From Vibrio penaeicida (GTDB lineage: Bacteria; Pseudomonadota; Gammaproteobacteria; Enterobacterales; Vibrionaceae), in the NCBI RefSeq assembly GCF_002933855.1, contig NZ_BFAQ01000049.1:78449-142448 (forward strand): DNA of 64,000 bases, read 5' to 3'. Below, one piece after another: positions 55,913 through 64,000 of this stretch. The first letter of the stretch is position 1; the number at the start of each line of letters is the position of its first letter. A model generated the notes under the pieces. It did not search any database. It saw only the letters and a list, made by a program, of their open reading frames with translations, and was not told the origin of the DNA. The position numbers and the translations under genes are program-made.

Positions 55913-56678
55913 CTTCAAGGTCCTCAGTTGGTGCTGTAACAGGGGTGGGTTCTGATTTGCGCAAAAAGTCGATAATAGCCATAGCTGTCGCCGCTGCCGC
56001 TATCGCGAGGATAGGCAGCTCTAGCCACGCTGCAGCCACAAAACCGAGGATGAAATACGGGATGTAAACGTTTTTCATCATGATTTTCATTAAGACAGCG
56101 AAGCCAATGGCGGGCATGATTCCACCTGCAACCCCAAGACCATCGATCAATTCTTTTGGAAGGGTACTTACGACGGCTCCAGCATGTTCCGCACCAAGGT
56201 AAATGGGTAAGAAGGCACAAAGAAAATAGAAGGTTCCGAGCACGCCAAGTGCAAAATAGTTCACGCGCTCAATGCCCTTTGTATCGGCGTTGCGAGCAAA
56301 TTCATCACACTTAGACATCACCGCAGACATAGCGGAGAAGAGTAAAGTAATCCCCATTTGAACTGCGACAGCAAATGGCACCGCAACCCCAACCGCGACA
56401 TTGGGTTCAACGCTGGTGGATATGGCAAACGCTGTGCCTACGATGGTTCCGATGATTACGTTGGGCGGTTGAGCACCAGCGAGTGGAGCCAAACCCATCC
56501 AAATGAGTTCAAGCGTACCGCCCACCAAAATGCCGGTTTGAACATCGCCAAGAATCAAACCAACAAGCGGTCCGAGTACAACAGGCCGGTGAAAGTGGGT
56601 GAGACCATTGAACAAATCAAGGCCAGCAAAGAAGGCAAGGATGCCGAGCATCAACGCCTGTAAGAGTCCTATTTCCAT
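55902..56678 (-). CDS. agaW: PTS EIIC component, mannose/sorbose family
   Basis: A polytopic subunit of 258 residues. The sequences GLTHFHRPVVLGPLVGLILG and GGTLELIWMGLAPLAGAQPP are hallmarks of the EIIC substrate-binding region. Downstream of EIIB by 27 bases, overlapping EIID. Specificity for GalNAc or galactosamine is inferred from the operon. Confidence 0.92.
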   Translation of the reverse strand: MEIGLLQALMLGILAFFAGLDLFNGLTHFHRPVVLGPLVGLILGDVQTGILVGGTLELIWMGLAPLAGAQPPNVIIGTIVGTAFAISTSVEPNVAVGVAVPFAVAVQMGITLLFSAMSAVMSKCDEFARNADTKGIERVNYFALGVLGTFYFLCAFLPIYLGAEHAGAVVSTLPKELIDGLGVAGGIMPAIGFAVLMKIMMKNVYIPYFILGFVAAAWLELPILAIAAAATAMAIIDFLRKSEPTPVTAPTEDLEDGI

Positions 56679-56705
56679 GAGTGTTTGTCCTTTTTCATTG
56701 AAAGC

Positions 56706-57185
56706 TTATTGTTGAATAAGCGTAAAAAGATCCGTTGCGCTTTCTGTAGGTACACCTTGTACAGTGCAACTCACTCCGAGCGCGTTGAGTTTTTGGAACT
56801 CCTCGACGTCTTCGGCATCGACCGAAACCGTTTTAGATATCTGCTTTTTTCCGTCTACGTAGTGCATGTTGCCAACATTGATATTGGTAATTGGAACGCC
56901 TCCTTCCACCAATTGGCGAAAGTCTTTAGGGGTACGGCAAACCAATAAGATACGTTGGCGGTCGGCGGCTTTATGGATGGTGTCTAGTGTCTTTTGCACG
57001 GTCCAAAATCGTATGGCGATGCCGTCGGCTAGCACCATCTCCATTAGGTTTTGCTGGATAGAATCTCCGGCAACGTCGTCATTGACTACGACCACAATAT
57101 TGGCATCGGCAAAGCCAACCCATTGCACACCTACTTGCCCATGAACGAGGCGCTCATCAATTCGACTTAAAACAATATTTGGCAT
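56706..57185 (-). CDS. agaV: PTS EIIB component, mannose family
   Basis: A 159-residue cytosolic phosphotransferase subunit. The phosphorylated His15 is in RIDERLVHGQVGVQW. It hands phosphate to the incoming sugar. It starts 2 bases after agaS and precedes EIIC. Confidence 0.93.
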   Translation of the reverse strand: MPNIVLSRIDERLVHGQVGVQWVGFADANIVVVVNDDVAGDSIQQNLMEMVLADGIAIRFWTVQKTLDTIHKAADRQRILLVCRTPKDFRQLVEGGVPITNINVGNMHYVDGKKQISKTVSVDAEDVEEFQKLNALGVSCTVQGVPTESATDLFTLIQQ

Positions 57186-57187
57186 GA

Positions 57188-58360
57188 TTAATTCCTTTTA
57201 ATGTCATTGCTAAATGGATGGATAGTTACGCCTTGTACCACTCGGTTAACTTCACCTGTCGGGCATGGATTGTCTGGGCCTAGCCCAAGTTGAAGTGATT
57301 TCTCAAACGCCAACATTTGGCAGAATAAGATGTAAGGAAAACAGAGCCATTCTTCATCCACATCCAATTGCCCAAGCTCGAATACATTCGTGTTGTCTAA
57401 CGTTTTTTCAGTGAGGGCAATGTGCTTCAAGGCTTGCTGGTCTCGTTGGATTTCGTTAAATAAATCAATATCGTATTGGCGGGTATAGTTGGTGCTGGAG
57501 AAAAACTGAATAACCAGCGCTTTATCGTTAATGGTGAACTTAGGGCCGTGACGGAACCCAAGAGACGAGTCGAATGCCGTCATAATTGCTCCCGCACTGA
57601 GCTCCAACGACTTTAATGATGCTTCGCGCGCAAGCCCGGAAAACCCGCCGCTGCCAAGCACAATTAGGCGCTCATACGGCAGAGCAGCAAGTAATTTGGT
57701 GGGGGATTGCCATTGGTCTAATTTGCTCTCGCATAAGCTGGCAATGGTGACGATGTTTCTACGCGATTGCTCCGCTGTATTGCCACCTAGTAGTACCAGC
57801 GTCGACATCAGCATGCAGCTGAAACTGGATGTCATGGCAAAGCTTTTATCATTAGAACCTTCAGGCATGATCATGCAATAGGCGTTGGTTGCGGTATCCG
57901 CGTAGCGAGAAAGTGCTCCGCTTTCATTACACGTCAGAATTAAGTGAAAACATTCGGGGACAAGCTGCTCAATCAGTTCGACCGCGGCGACGCTTTCTGG
58001 GCTGTTACCAGACCGAGCGTAGGAAACCAATAAAGTTGGTCGCTCTGGGTTAATGTACTGCACTGGGTTTGAAACCAAATCCGTTGTTGGAATCGATTCA
58101 ACTTGAAAGCCCAACCCTGCTTGAACGAAAGGCATTGCAGCGTCGCCAATAAATGCCGAAGTGCCTGCACCTGTAAGAATGATGCGAAGATCTGAACGCG
58201 ATAACAGAGGCGATAGAAACGCGTTAATCGAATCCGATTGGCTGTCTAAATCGTTTGCTAAACTGCGCCATAAACGCGGTTGGTGTTCTATTTCTTGAGC
58301 AGTGTGAATACCATTGCGTTGGTCTAACCAAGCGGGCTCGTAGCCTAAATAGGTCGTCAT
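57188..58360 (-). CDS. agaS: Galactosamine-6-phosphate deaminase/isomerase AgaS
   Basis: A 390-residue protein with two SIS domains. The first contains ILTGAGTSAFIGD and LVSYARSGNSPESVA, and the second contains LGSGGFSGLAREASLK with LGFRHGPKF. AgaS converts galactosamine-6-P to tagatose-6-P with release of ammonia. The start overlaps the kbaZ stop by one base (TAATG). Confidence 0.92.
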   Translation of the reverse strand: MTTYLGYEPAWLDQRNGIHTAQEIEHQPRLWRSLANDLDSQSDSINAFLSPLLSRSDLRIILTGAGTSAFIGDAAMPFVQAGLGFQVESIPTTDLVSNPVQYINPERPTLLVSYARSGNSPESVAAVELIEQLVPECFHLILTCNESGALSRYADTATNAYCMIMPEGSNDKSFAMTSSFSCMLMSTLVLLGGNTAEQSRRNIVTIASLCESKLDQWQSPTKLLAALPYERLIVLGSGGFSGLAREASLKSLELSAGAIMTAFDSSLGFRHGPKFTINDKALVIQFFSSTNYTRQYDIDLFNEIQRDQQALKHIALTEKTLDNTNVFELGQLDVDEEWLCFPYILFCQMLAFEKSLQLGLGPDNPCPTGEVNRVVQGVTIHPFSNDIKRN

Positions 58361-59667
58361 TAATTTGTCTCCTTACTCGCCACTGAATTGGAATAGCAAG
58401 CCGCGGAATAGACCTCAGTCACTTCCATGATCTTGTGTATAACAATGTCAGCGGGCAGGTTTTGAATTTGATTTTGGAGGATGGCTTTTGCCTGATTGGG
58501 CAAATACTGGCTGAGTAAAGTCAGAGGCAATGGATTTGCCAGTAGATTGCTAAATAATGCATCTTGCGCCTTTCGCACATCAGGGTGTGTCCAGTAGTAA
58601 CGAATTCGGTCGCTTAAGCTGTAGCTGCAATCAAGAAATTGCTGGTGCCCTTTGCTTAAGTAGTGAGAACGCCAGTAGTCGGGTTCTTCATGCATGACTT
58701 GTTCAACCGTGTCGCGCAGGTGAGAAGCGTGATGGCTACCCAGCCATTCTTGTTCTGCCCGCTCTAATCCGTAGAGTGCTTCACGCAAGGCAAAGGTTAA
58801 CGCGGGGCCGACTTTGAGAATGGCAAAGTGATCAACAACCAGCTCATGATATGCGTTGGGGTTTTGGTAATCGGTTGAATGTGCTTCAAAGACGAGGTGA
58901 GGTTGATCTTCCACAACCTTACTTAAAGGCTGAGCTGCACTACTTTGGTAGTGATGAATCGAGTGGTGATCAAACTCCACGCCCGGCTGAACCACTAAAC
59001 CAATGATGCGCGGCCATACATGCCCCAGCCCTAAATCATGAAATGCTCGGTGATGTGCGTCTAATGTAGCTAGTGCTTCTTCAGGAGTGGTGAGTTCGAG
59101 TCCTTCTTCTTCCAATGATTCTATTGCGCCGCCGGGCGTGGGCACTTCTGTACCAATGACGTACAGCGGGGGTTCTCCACCTACATCATTCCACGCACTT
59201 TCTGCAACAAGGCAAAGCTGTGCCGCGCGTTCTGCCATGATGCTTTCACTCAGTGGTGTCTTGTCGTCTACGCATGACATAGAGCAATCAAGGTGAATCT
59301 TTTTAAACCCAGCGCTCACGTAGTCGTGAATCATTTGGGCAGAATATTCCATGGCTTGACGCGCTGGTAGATGTTGCCAACAATTCGGACCGAGATGGTC
59401 ACCACCTAAAACGATGCGTTCGGCGGGGAAACGGTGTTTTTCTGCAAGCAGATAAACGTGTTCGGAAAAACTCAGCGGTGTCATACCTGTGTAGCCACCA
59501 AACTGATTAACTTGGTTGGAAGTCGCTTCTATTAAAACCAATTGATTGTCGGTTGCTGCTTGTTTGATTGCGGCTTCTAACACTAAAGGATGGGCTGAGC
59601 ACACGGAGTAAATACCAGTAGTTTGCCCTTGCTTATGCTGTTCAATCAGCGATTGTAGAGTTTTCAT
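58360..59667 (-). CDS. kbaZ: Tagatose-bisphosphate aldolase, non-catalytic subunit
   Basis: A 435-residue KbaZ/GatZ-family subunit that keeps KbaY active. Characteristic sequences are YSVCSAHPLVLEAAI, GGDHLGPNCWQHLPA, IHLDCSMSCVDD, IGTEVPTPGGA and VFEAHSTDYQ. It is the first structural gene, 9 bases after the regulator. Confidence 0.92.
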   Translation of the reverse strand: MKTLQSLIEQHKQGQTTGIYSVCSAHPLVLEAAIKQAATDNQLVLIEATSNQVNQFGGYTGMTPLSFSEHVYLLAEKHRFPAERIVLGGDHLGPNCWQHLPARQAMEYSAQMIHDYVSAGFKKIHLDCSMSCVDDKTPLSESIMAERAAQLCLVAESAWNDVGGEPPLYVIGTEVPTPGGAIESLEEEGLELTTPEEALATLDAHHRAFHDLGLGHVWPRIIGLVVQPGVEFDHHSIHHYQSSAAQPLSKVVEDQPHLVFEAHSTDYQNPNAYHELVVDHFAILKVGPALTFALREALYGLERAEQEWLGSHHASHLRDTVEQVMHEEPDYWRSHYLSKGHQQFLDCSYSLSDRIRYYWTHPDVRKAQDALFSNLLANPLPLTLLSQYLPNQAKAILQNQIQNLPADIVIHKIMEVTEVYSAACYSNSVASKETN

Positions 59668-59675
59668 GGTGGTTC

Positions 59676-60452
59676 CTAATTAACCGTTTGATCGGCGAGA
59701 ATGACGTCGACACCCATATCGAGCAGCGCTTGATGAGTGGTGTGGGGAATGTTGCTGTCGGTGACCAATACGTCGATTTGGCTGGCGGCTCGGATCATGC
59801 AAAAGCTTTTACGCCCGAATTTGCTTGAGTCGGTCACTGCGATGATCTGTCTTGCGACGTCGCACATGGTGCGGTTGATCTGAGCTTCTAGGTTGTCTGG
59901 TGTGGTGATGCCTGCAGCCAAGTCGAATCCATCTACCCCTAAGAAAAGTTTATCGAATAGATAGGAGCGGATTTGCTGCTCGCCATGGTGTCCGGTTAAT
60001 GAGCACGACGCCCTGCGCAAGCTGCCACCCACAACGTGCAAGTCGATTTGTTCGTTACTGCTGAGTTGATAGGCGGTATTGAGCGCGTTAGTCAAAACAA
60101 CGAGGTGTTGCTTATTCGCAAGGTATTGCGGCATTAACCCAATAGTAGATCCAGAGTCGAGTATGATGGCTTCCCCGTCTTGCACCAATGTAGCGGCGGC
60201 GTGAGCAATTTTTTGCTTGGTACTGCGGTTGATTTGATCTTTGCGATAAAGAGGCTGGTCGAATGCGAAATTCGGATTCAAATTTGCGCCGCCGTAACAC
60301 CGAAAAACGCAGCCTTCTTTTTCCAGTAGATTGAGATCATGGCGAATGGTTACTGCCGACACATCAAATTCATCTACAAACTCATCTACCTTTCCTGAGC
60401 CGTGGGAACGAATGTGCTCCATGATTTTTTGTCGTCTTTGTGTACTCGTCAT
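59676..60452 (-). CDS. agaR: DeoR-family repressor, AgaR-like (first copy)
   Basis: A 258-residue DeoR-type repressor. The HTH is MTSTQRRQKIMEHIRSHGSG...FDVSAVTIRHDLNLLEKEGCVFRCYGGA, followed by the sugar-phosphate-binding domain (ILDSGSTIGLMPQYL, LFLGVDGFDL). The frame is open to 60527, but alignment with the neighbouring paralogue and an AAGG favour the ATG at 60452. It sits directly upstream of kbaZ and probably represses its own operon, with an amino-sugar phosphate as inducer. Confidence 0.9.
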   Translation of the reverse strand: MTSTQRRQKIMEHIRSHGSGKVDEFVDEFDVSAVTIRHDLNLLEKEGCVFRCYGGANLNPNFAFDQPLYRKDQINRSTKQKIAHAAATLVQDGEAIILDSGSTIGLMPQYLANKQHLVVLTNALNTAYQLSSNEQIDLHVVGGSLRRASCSLTGHHGEQQIRSYLFDKLFLGVDGFDLAAGITTPDNLEAQINRTMCDVARQIIAVTDSSKFGRKSFCMIRAASQIDVLVTDSNIPHTTHQALLDMGVDVILADQTVN

Positions 60453-60530
60453 GACCAATGCCTTTTCTTGTATATCATCAACAGCTGAAATGCTCTCTTG
60501 TCTGCTGCAGTGAATTAAATCAGGCATGAT

Positions 60531-60630
60531 GAAACAAAAATGAAAGGTTGATCACAGGTGCTTGTCTTTCGTTTTTAGGGATGAAACCCTTTCGTTTTGT
60601 ATGAAGTGAAAGCTTTGTCTTTCATTTTTA
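60531..60630. promoter_or_regulatory. Cluster of CTTTC(A/G)TTTT operator-like repeats
   Basis: Four copies of a CTTTC-R-TTTT motif lie upstream of the agaR-kbaZ operon: minus strand at 60531-60546, plus strand at 60566-60577, 60589-60600 and 60619-60630. They resemble the TTTCRTTT core reported for E. coli AgaR sites. Repression by one or both AgaR-like proteins is inferred. Confidence 0.6.
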
Positions 60631-60835
60631 ATTTGATGTTTTAGTCAGTAACTACCATGGCATCACTGATCGACGTTTTCAGAACTGAAAGTGAGAATGA
60701 AATAGCGACGAATAGAAGGATTTCGAAGTGCCTCATGCGTGAGATCACATTCTTAGTAATAGGGAGATTAGGCTTTTTAATAACGGGCCAACGAAGGAGC
60801 GGATTGAGGATGATAGCGTGATCGCGATAAAGCGG

Positions 60836-61609
60836 TTACGTTATAGCTACGATGTGCACATCAATACCTTTGGCTTTAAGATCTTCTTCGTAGCCAGCTG
60901 GAATACCGCTATCGGTAATCAGTATATCAATTTGTTCTGGGCGCGCGATCGAGCAAAAGCTTTGGCGATTAAACTTCGATGAGTCGGTAATGGCGACCAC
61001 GGTCTGCGCAGACTCAACCATCTTCCTGTTTACCGCTGCTTCCCCTTGATGAGGTGTGCTGATTCCAGTCTCTTTATCGAATCCGTCTACTCCAATAAAT
61101 AAAATATTAAAATGATAGCTCTCCAATAGATGCTCCCCAGTAGTGCCACAGAGTGAGTACGAGTTTTTTCTGAGCATTCCGCCAGTCACCATAACGTCTA
61201 TTCCATCTTGGTTGGCCAAGTGGTAAGCGATGTTAATGGCGTTGGTCATCACCGTTAAGTTATGTTTTCCCTTTAAGTGATGGGCAATTTGTTCTGTGGT
61301 AGAACCGGAATCAAGCAAAACGGTGTCGCCATCTTTGATCAAGTTAGCGGCGTAAGCACCGAGTTCGGATTTGATACGGTTATTGATTTGCAGTTTGTCG
61401 TTTAGGGGTTGATCAAATGCAAACTGGCGGTTTAGTTTGGCCCCGCCATAGCAGCGAGTCACACACCCTTGTTTTTCGAGGTAATTGAGATCATTTCGAA
61501 TAGTGACTTTAGAGACTTGGAATTGCTCCGCGAAATCATTTACATCACCTTGTTGGTGGGTTTGGATGTGGCTCAAAATAGAGTCACGGCGTTGTGCTGT
61601 GTCGGTCAT
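60836..61609 (-). CDS. DeoR-family repressor, AgaR-like (second copy)
   Basis: A 257-residue paralogue of the neighbouring regulator, alignable over its full length. The HTH includes FQVSKVTIRNDLNYLEKQGCVTRCYGGA, and the effector domain has LLDSGSTTEQIAHHL and LFIGVDGFDKETGIST. It has its own promoter region and is separated from the operon by about 300 bases. It may sense a different sugar phosphate or compete for the same operators. Confidence 0.88.
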   Translation of the reverse strand: MTDTAQRRDSILSHIQTHQQGDVNDFAEQFQVSKVTIRNDLNYLEKQGCVTRCYGGAKLNRQFAFDQPLNDKLQINNRIKSELGAYAANLIKDGDTVLLDSGSTTEQIAHHLKGKHNLTVMTNAINIAYHLANQDGIDVMVTGGMLRKNSYSLCGTTGEHLLESYHFNILFIGVDGFDKETGISTPHQGEAAVNRKMVESAQTVVAITDSSKFNRQSFCSIARPEQIDILITDSGIPAGYEEDLKAKGIDVHIVAIT

Positions 61610-61812
61610 TGGCGGTTAAACGTATTCTGCTATTGGTATAAGCCTAACTTTAACTCACGTTACCTTGGCATCATACATCTTAGGATACTCAACCATTATA
61701 TTCTTGCTGAGTATGGTCTCTAGCTTTAAAAAATGTGCCAGCGTAAACAAAAAGTCATCGAATCACGTATGTACTTACTTGCCTACGCAGGCACGAGCAA
61801 CACCTAATTTGC

Positions 61813-63357
61813 TCAGTTGGTTAAGGTGACCACATCGTCGTACACCCTTCTTTCCCAGCTTTGCACAAATCCGGATTTGTCCATAATTGGGAATACGTAG
61901 ACCGGAGCGATTTCCGCCGACCACGTTCCTTTCTCGTTTTTCTGAACATTCACTTCTAAGTGACCGTAGTGTTTACCACCACTAACGAGTTTTTTGCCTT
62001 CCCAAGTCTCTGGGGCGTCAAGGTGAGCGAGAAAAACTTGGTGAGGGTTATCTAGTGGGACATCGAATTTACCATCTTTACCGAAATAGGGACCGCGAAG
62101 CCCGTCGCCGCCAATACCAACGTCGTAAAAATGAATACCTTCTACGACGGAGTGCTCGTACATCTCATCGTGCCCCGCAAATACGGCATCGACACCGTAT
62201 TTTTTGAACAACGGAGTTAGGACTCTTACTGGCACACCAGATTGGTTATCTTGACCTTTTTCAAATCCTTGTTCCCCAGTTGGAAATCCGTGCGGGCCAA
62301 CGGAATAAGGCACATGGTGAAATTGCACAAAAGTGAATTGGGCCGTTTTTTGGGCATCTGCCAATTGTTTCTCTAACCATTGGTACTGTTCTGACCCTGA
62401 GTTGAAATCGGGGGCGTTTATCCCTGTTAAACGCCAGTTAGTATCTTGGCTCGATTTGTCGGCTTTGCCGTCGGACGTGTCTATGGTGATGTATGTGATG
62501 GGACCATAGTCCACTCGGTAATATCTGTCTTTAAACACAGAACGCTTGCTGCCGTTGTCAGGTACATCAAAATAGGTTTGGTAGCGAGCAATTGCTTGGG
62601 CAGAGAGATCTTCTACGTACTCATTTTTTCCGCCATCGGGACCAGGGTAGTTTTCGTGGTTGCCTATTGCAGGCAGAATAGGAACACGTGAGGCGACGTT
62701 ACCCAGCTCGCCGGAATTGTGTCGCCAAAACTCATCCCAATCACGTTGTTCATTGCCAGACTCAACCAAATCCCCCGCTATGGCGATAAAATTTGGTTGT
62801 CTCGACGAAATCACATTCATGTTCTGTTGGTAGCCTATTGTCTGGTCAACAATATACTGTCGGTTAAAGTCGCCAAATGGTTCAGACCAACGACGGGTTC
62901 GACCTGTCGATTCAGGCTCTGTTTCTGAATCGGAATACACCACAAACCGAACGTTCCCATCTTTGCTCGGTGCCGTGGTAAAAGTGGCATTATAGGTTTG
63001 TCCATTTTGTGTAACGGCATATTTGTATTCCGTTCCAGCATTCAAGCCAGACAGGGTGATACTATGAATGTATGGTGCGCTGGTGCTGACTAACTCTTTT
63101 TCATATTTCTCTATTTCAGTAGGGAAGTAGTGCAATGCTTTCGCTTCTTTTGGCGTTGAGGTGAACACTTTACTCTTACCATGTTGCTGTAGCGTCACTT
63201 CACCGGGTGACTTTTTATTTGATAACCACATGATGGTCATGCCGTCATCCGTCGGGTTCTGTAAGTACGGATGAACACGAAATTCTGGGTTGGCATACGC
63301 AGACGCACAAACCCCTAGACCACTTAATATGCAGGTTGTAATCCATCGCTTTTTCAT
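61813..63357 (-). CDS. Secreted purple-acid-type metallophosphoesterase
   Basis: A 514-residue exported enzyme (signal peptide to about CASAYAN). An N-terminal fibronectin-III-like domain (about 24-128) precedes a calcineurin-type phosphatase domain. Motifs are YSDSETE (Asp143), IAGDLVESGN (Asp196), IGNHENY (Asn233, His234), FVQFHHVPYS and FAGHDEMYEHS (395-398 is Gly-His-Asp-Glu). The last motif has Glu where His is more usual. The protein probably releases phosphate from external organic phosphates. An operator-like repeat shared with the aga operon lies upstream. Confidence 0.87.
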   Translation of the reverse strand: MKKRWITTCILSGLGVCASAYANPEFRVHPYLQNPTDDGMTIMWLSNKKSPGEVTLQQHGKSKVFTSTPKEAKALHYFPTEIEKYEKELVSTSAPYIHSITLSGLNAGTEYKYAVTQNGQTYNATFTTAPSKDGNVRFVVYSDSETEPESTGRTRRWSEPFGDFNRQYIVDQTIGYQQNMNVISSRQPNFIAIAGDLVESGNEQRDWDEFWRHNSGELGNVASRVPILPAIGNHENYPGPDGGKNEYVEDLSAQAIARYQTYFDVPDNGSKRSVFKDRYYRVDYGPITYITIDTSDGKADKSSQDTNWRLTGINAPDFNSGSEQYQWLEKQLADAQKTAQFTFVQFHHVPYSVGPHGFPTGEQGFEKGQDNQSGVPVRVLTPLFKKYGVDAVFAGHDEMYEHSVVEGIHFYDVGIGGDGLRGPYFGKDGKFDVPLDNPHQVFLAHLDAPETWEGKKLVSGGKHYGHLEVNVQKNEKGTWSAEIAPVYVFPIMDKSGFVQSWERRVYDDVVTLTN

Positions 63358-64000
63358 ACTTTCTCCTAGCGAGTTATAAAATGGAGGTGTTCGATGTATT
63401 TAATCAGCTAAAAATAGTTTTATTATTTAACTGGATCACACTTGTGTGTTTTTAAATTTCACAACATTTAATCTTTCATTTTTATTAAAGTGAAATGAAT
63501 TTTTAATTGAATAGACGCGCAGAAAAGGAAGGACGCTAAGTATGATGATTGAAAGTGAGGTTTTTATTTCTATGTTATTTCTTTTCTGTTTCGATTTACG
63601 AGCTATTACATATCACACTTTTATTGTTGGGATGTTACTTTTTAACCATGGCTAAGCGCTGAAATGATAAACGGCAGCTTAGGCTGATTATGTTTTATCT
63701 TTATGATGTATAAGGTAAATAATAGAATTCGATATATACAAAACTGACCTGGAAGGATTTGTAGACCACTTTATTTTAGAAATAATGTCAGTAAAAGATT
63801 TTCTAGTAATGAATGATTTTTGAGGATTTATTAGTTTACGATTAAGAAAGGATTATTAATTGAAAAATTCTGCTAAATTAAAATCGTTATTTTATGGGGT
63901 TTCTTATATTTGAAATAAGATAAAGAGCATTTATCTTATACTGTATTACTTTCAAGAGCATATAACTCATTGATAATTATTAATGGAATAAGTATCACAA
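63358..64000. other. AT-rich terminal gap
   Basis: No gene is supported. A 37-codon frame at 63542-63655 exists after an AAGGAAGG but is not convincing. The stretch nearest the phosphatase gene carries a probable operator. Confidence 0.45.
63473..63484. promoter_or_regulatory. AgaR-type operator-like site before the phosphatase gene
   Basis: CTTTCATTTTTA is identical to the copy at 60619-60630 and lies about 115 bases upstream of the phosphatase start, followed by an inverted GAAATGAA. Shared control with the aga operon is inferred. Confidence 0.45.

Noticed and set aside
63542..63655. Plus-strand 37-codon frame after an AAGGAAGG sequence
   Set aside because: It is short and very hydrophobic, lies in AT-rich DNA and has no neighbour or family support.

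Overview
The window looks like chromosomal DNA of a marine gammaproteobacterium of the Vibrio type. The reasons are the moderate GC content, the gene families (ArfA, DgkA, SstT, DsdA/DsdC, CtlX, GlgX, several hybrid sensor kinases, a complete Aga-type sugar operon) and a palindromic repeat built on ATACCCAAGT at intergenic positions. Genus-level assignment is inference from family resemblance. I see no phage, insertion sequence, integron or CRISPR array. There is one tRNA gene (Gly, anticodon TCC).

Layout. 1-4.9 kb: the 3' part of sbcC, an OhrR-like MarR regulator, a fumarylacetoacetate hydrolase family enzyme and a VOC protein. 5.1-12 kb: an unknown lipoprotein/partner pair, a large lipoprotein metzincin protease with cadherin-like and LamG-like regions, a choice-of-anchor I protein, and a small secreted ORF that looks frameshifted. 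12.1-16.6 kb: arfA with its built-in 3' hairpin, dgkA, a DHH phosphoesterase, a DUF1223 protein, a Gate-domain membrane protein and an Lrp-type regulator. 16.7-28.9 kb: tRNA-Gly, a beta-barrel protein, an ABC exporter, CtlX, a membrane diguanylate cyclase, GlgX, a Sel1-repeat protein and SstT.

29.3-36.9 kb: a signalling cluster. It has two large hybrid histidine kinases in convergent orientation and a divergent REC-kinase whose phospho-accepting His position is Asn. 36.9-47.7 kb: small metabolic and regulatory genes, including the D-serine module (dsdA and a DsdC-like regulator, separated by two genes), a GNAT, a LysE exporter, an S4 RNA-binding protein, a GST, a cupin, and an ABM/NIPSNAP pair divergent from an ArsR regulator. 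47.7-52.1 kb: three overlapping cobalamin nucleotide-loop genes (cobC-like, cbiB, cobD-like) and a lipoprotein metallophosphatase.

52.4-61.6 kb: a compact minus-strand operon for uptake and breakdown of N-acetylgalactosamine/galactosamine: agaR-like regulator, kbaZ, agaS, PTS EIIB-EIIC-EIID-EIIA, deacetylase and kbaY. A second AgaR-like paralogue lies just upstream. The PTS delivers amino sugar 6-phosphate, AgaA deacetylates it, AgaS deaminates/isomerises it to tagatose-6-P, and KbaYZ cleaves tagatose-1,6-bisphosphate. No tagatose-6-P kinase gene is present here. CTTTC(A/G)TTTT-type repeats in front of the operon recur in front of the following secreted purple-acid-type phosphatase (61.8-63.4 kb), so the phosphatase may share the regulator. 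The last ~640 bases are AT-rich and carry no gene I can support.

No wholly new multi-gene system is evident. The observations most worth following are the His-less REC-kinase in the phosphorelay cluster, the putative AgaR-phosphatase regulon, the multidomain metzincin lipoprotein, the D-x-E variant phosphatase, the unknown lipoprotein/partner pair, and two small unannotated ORFs.
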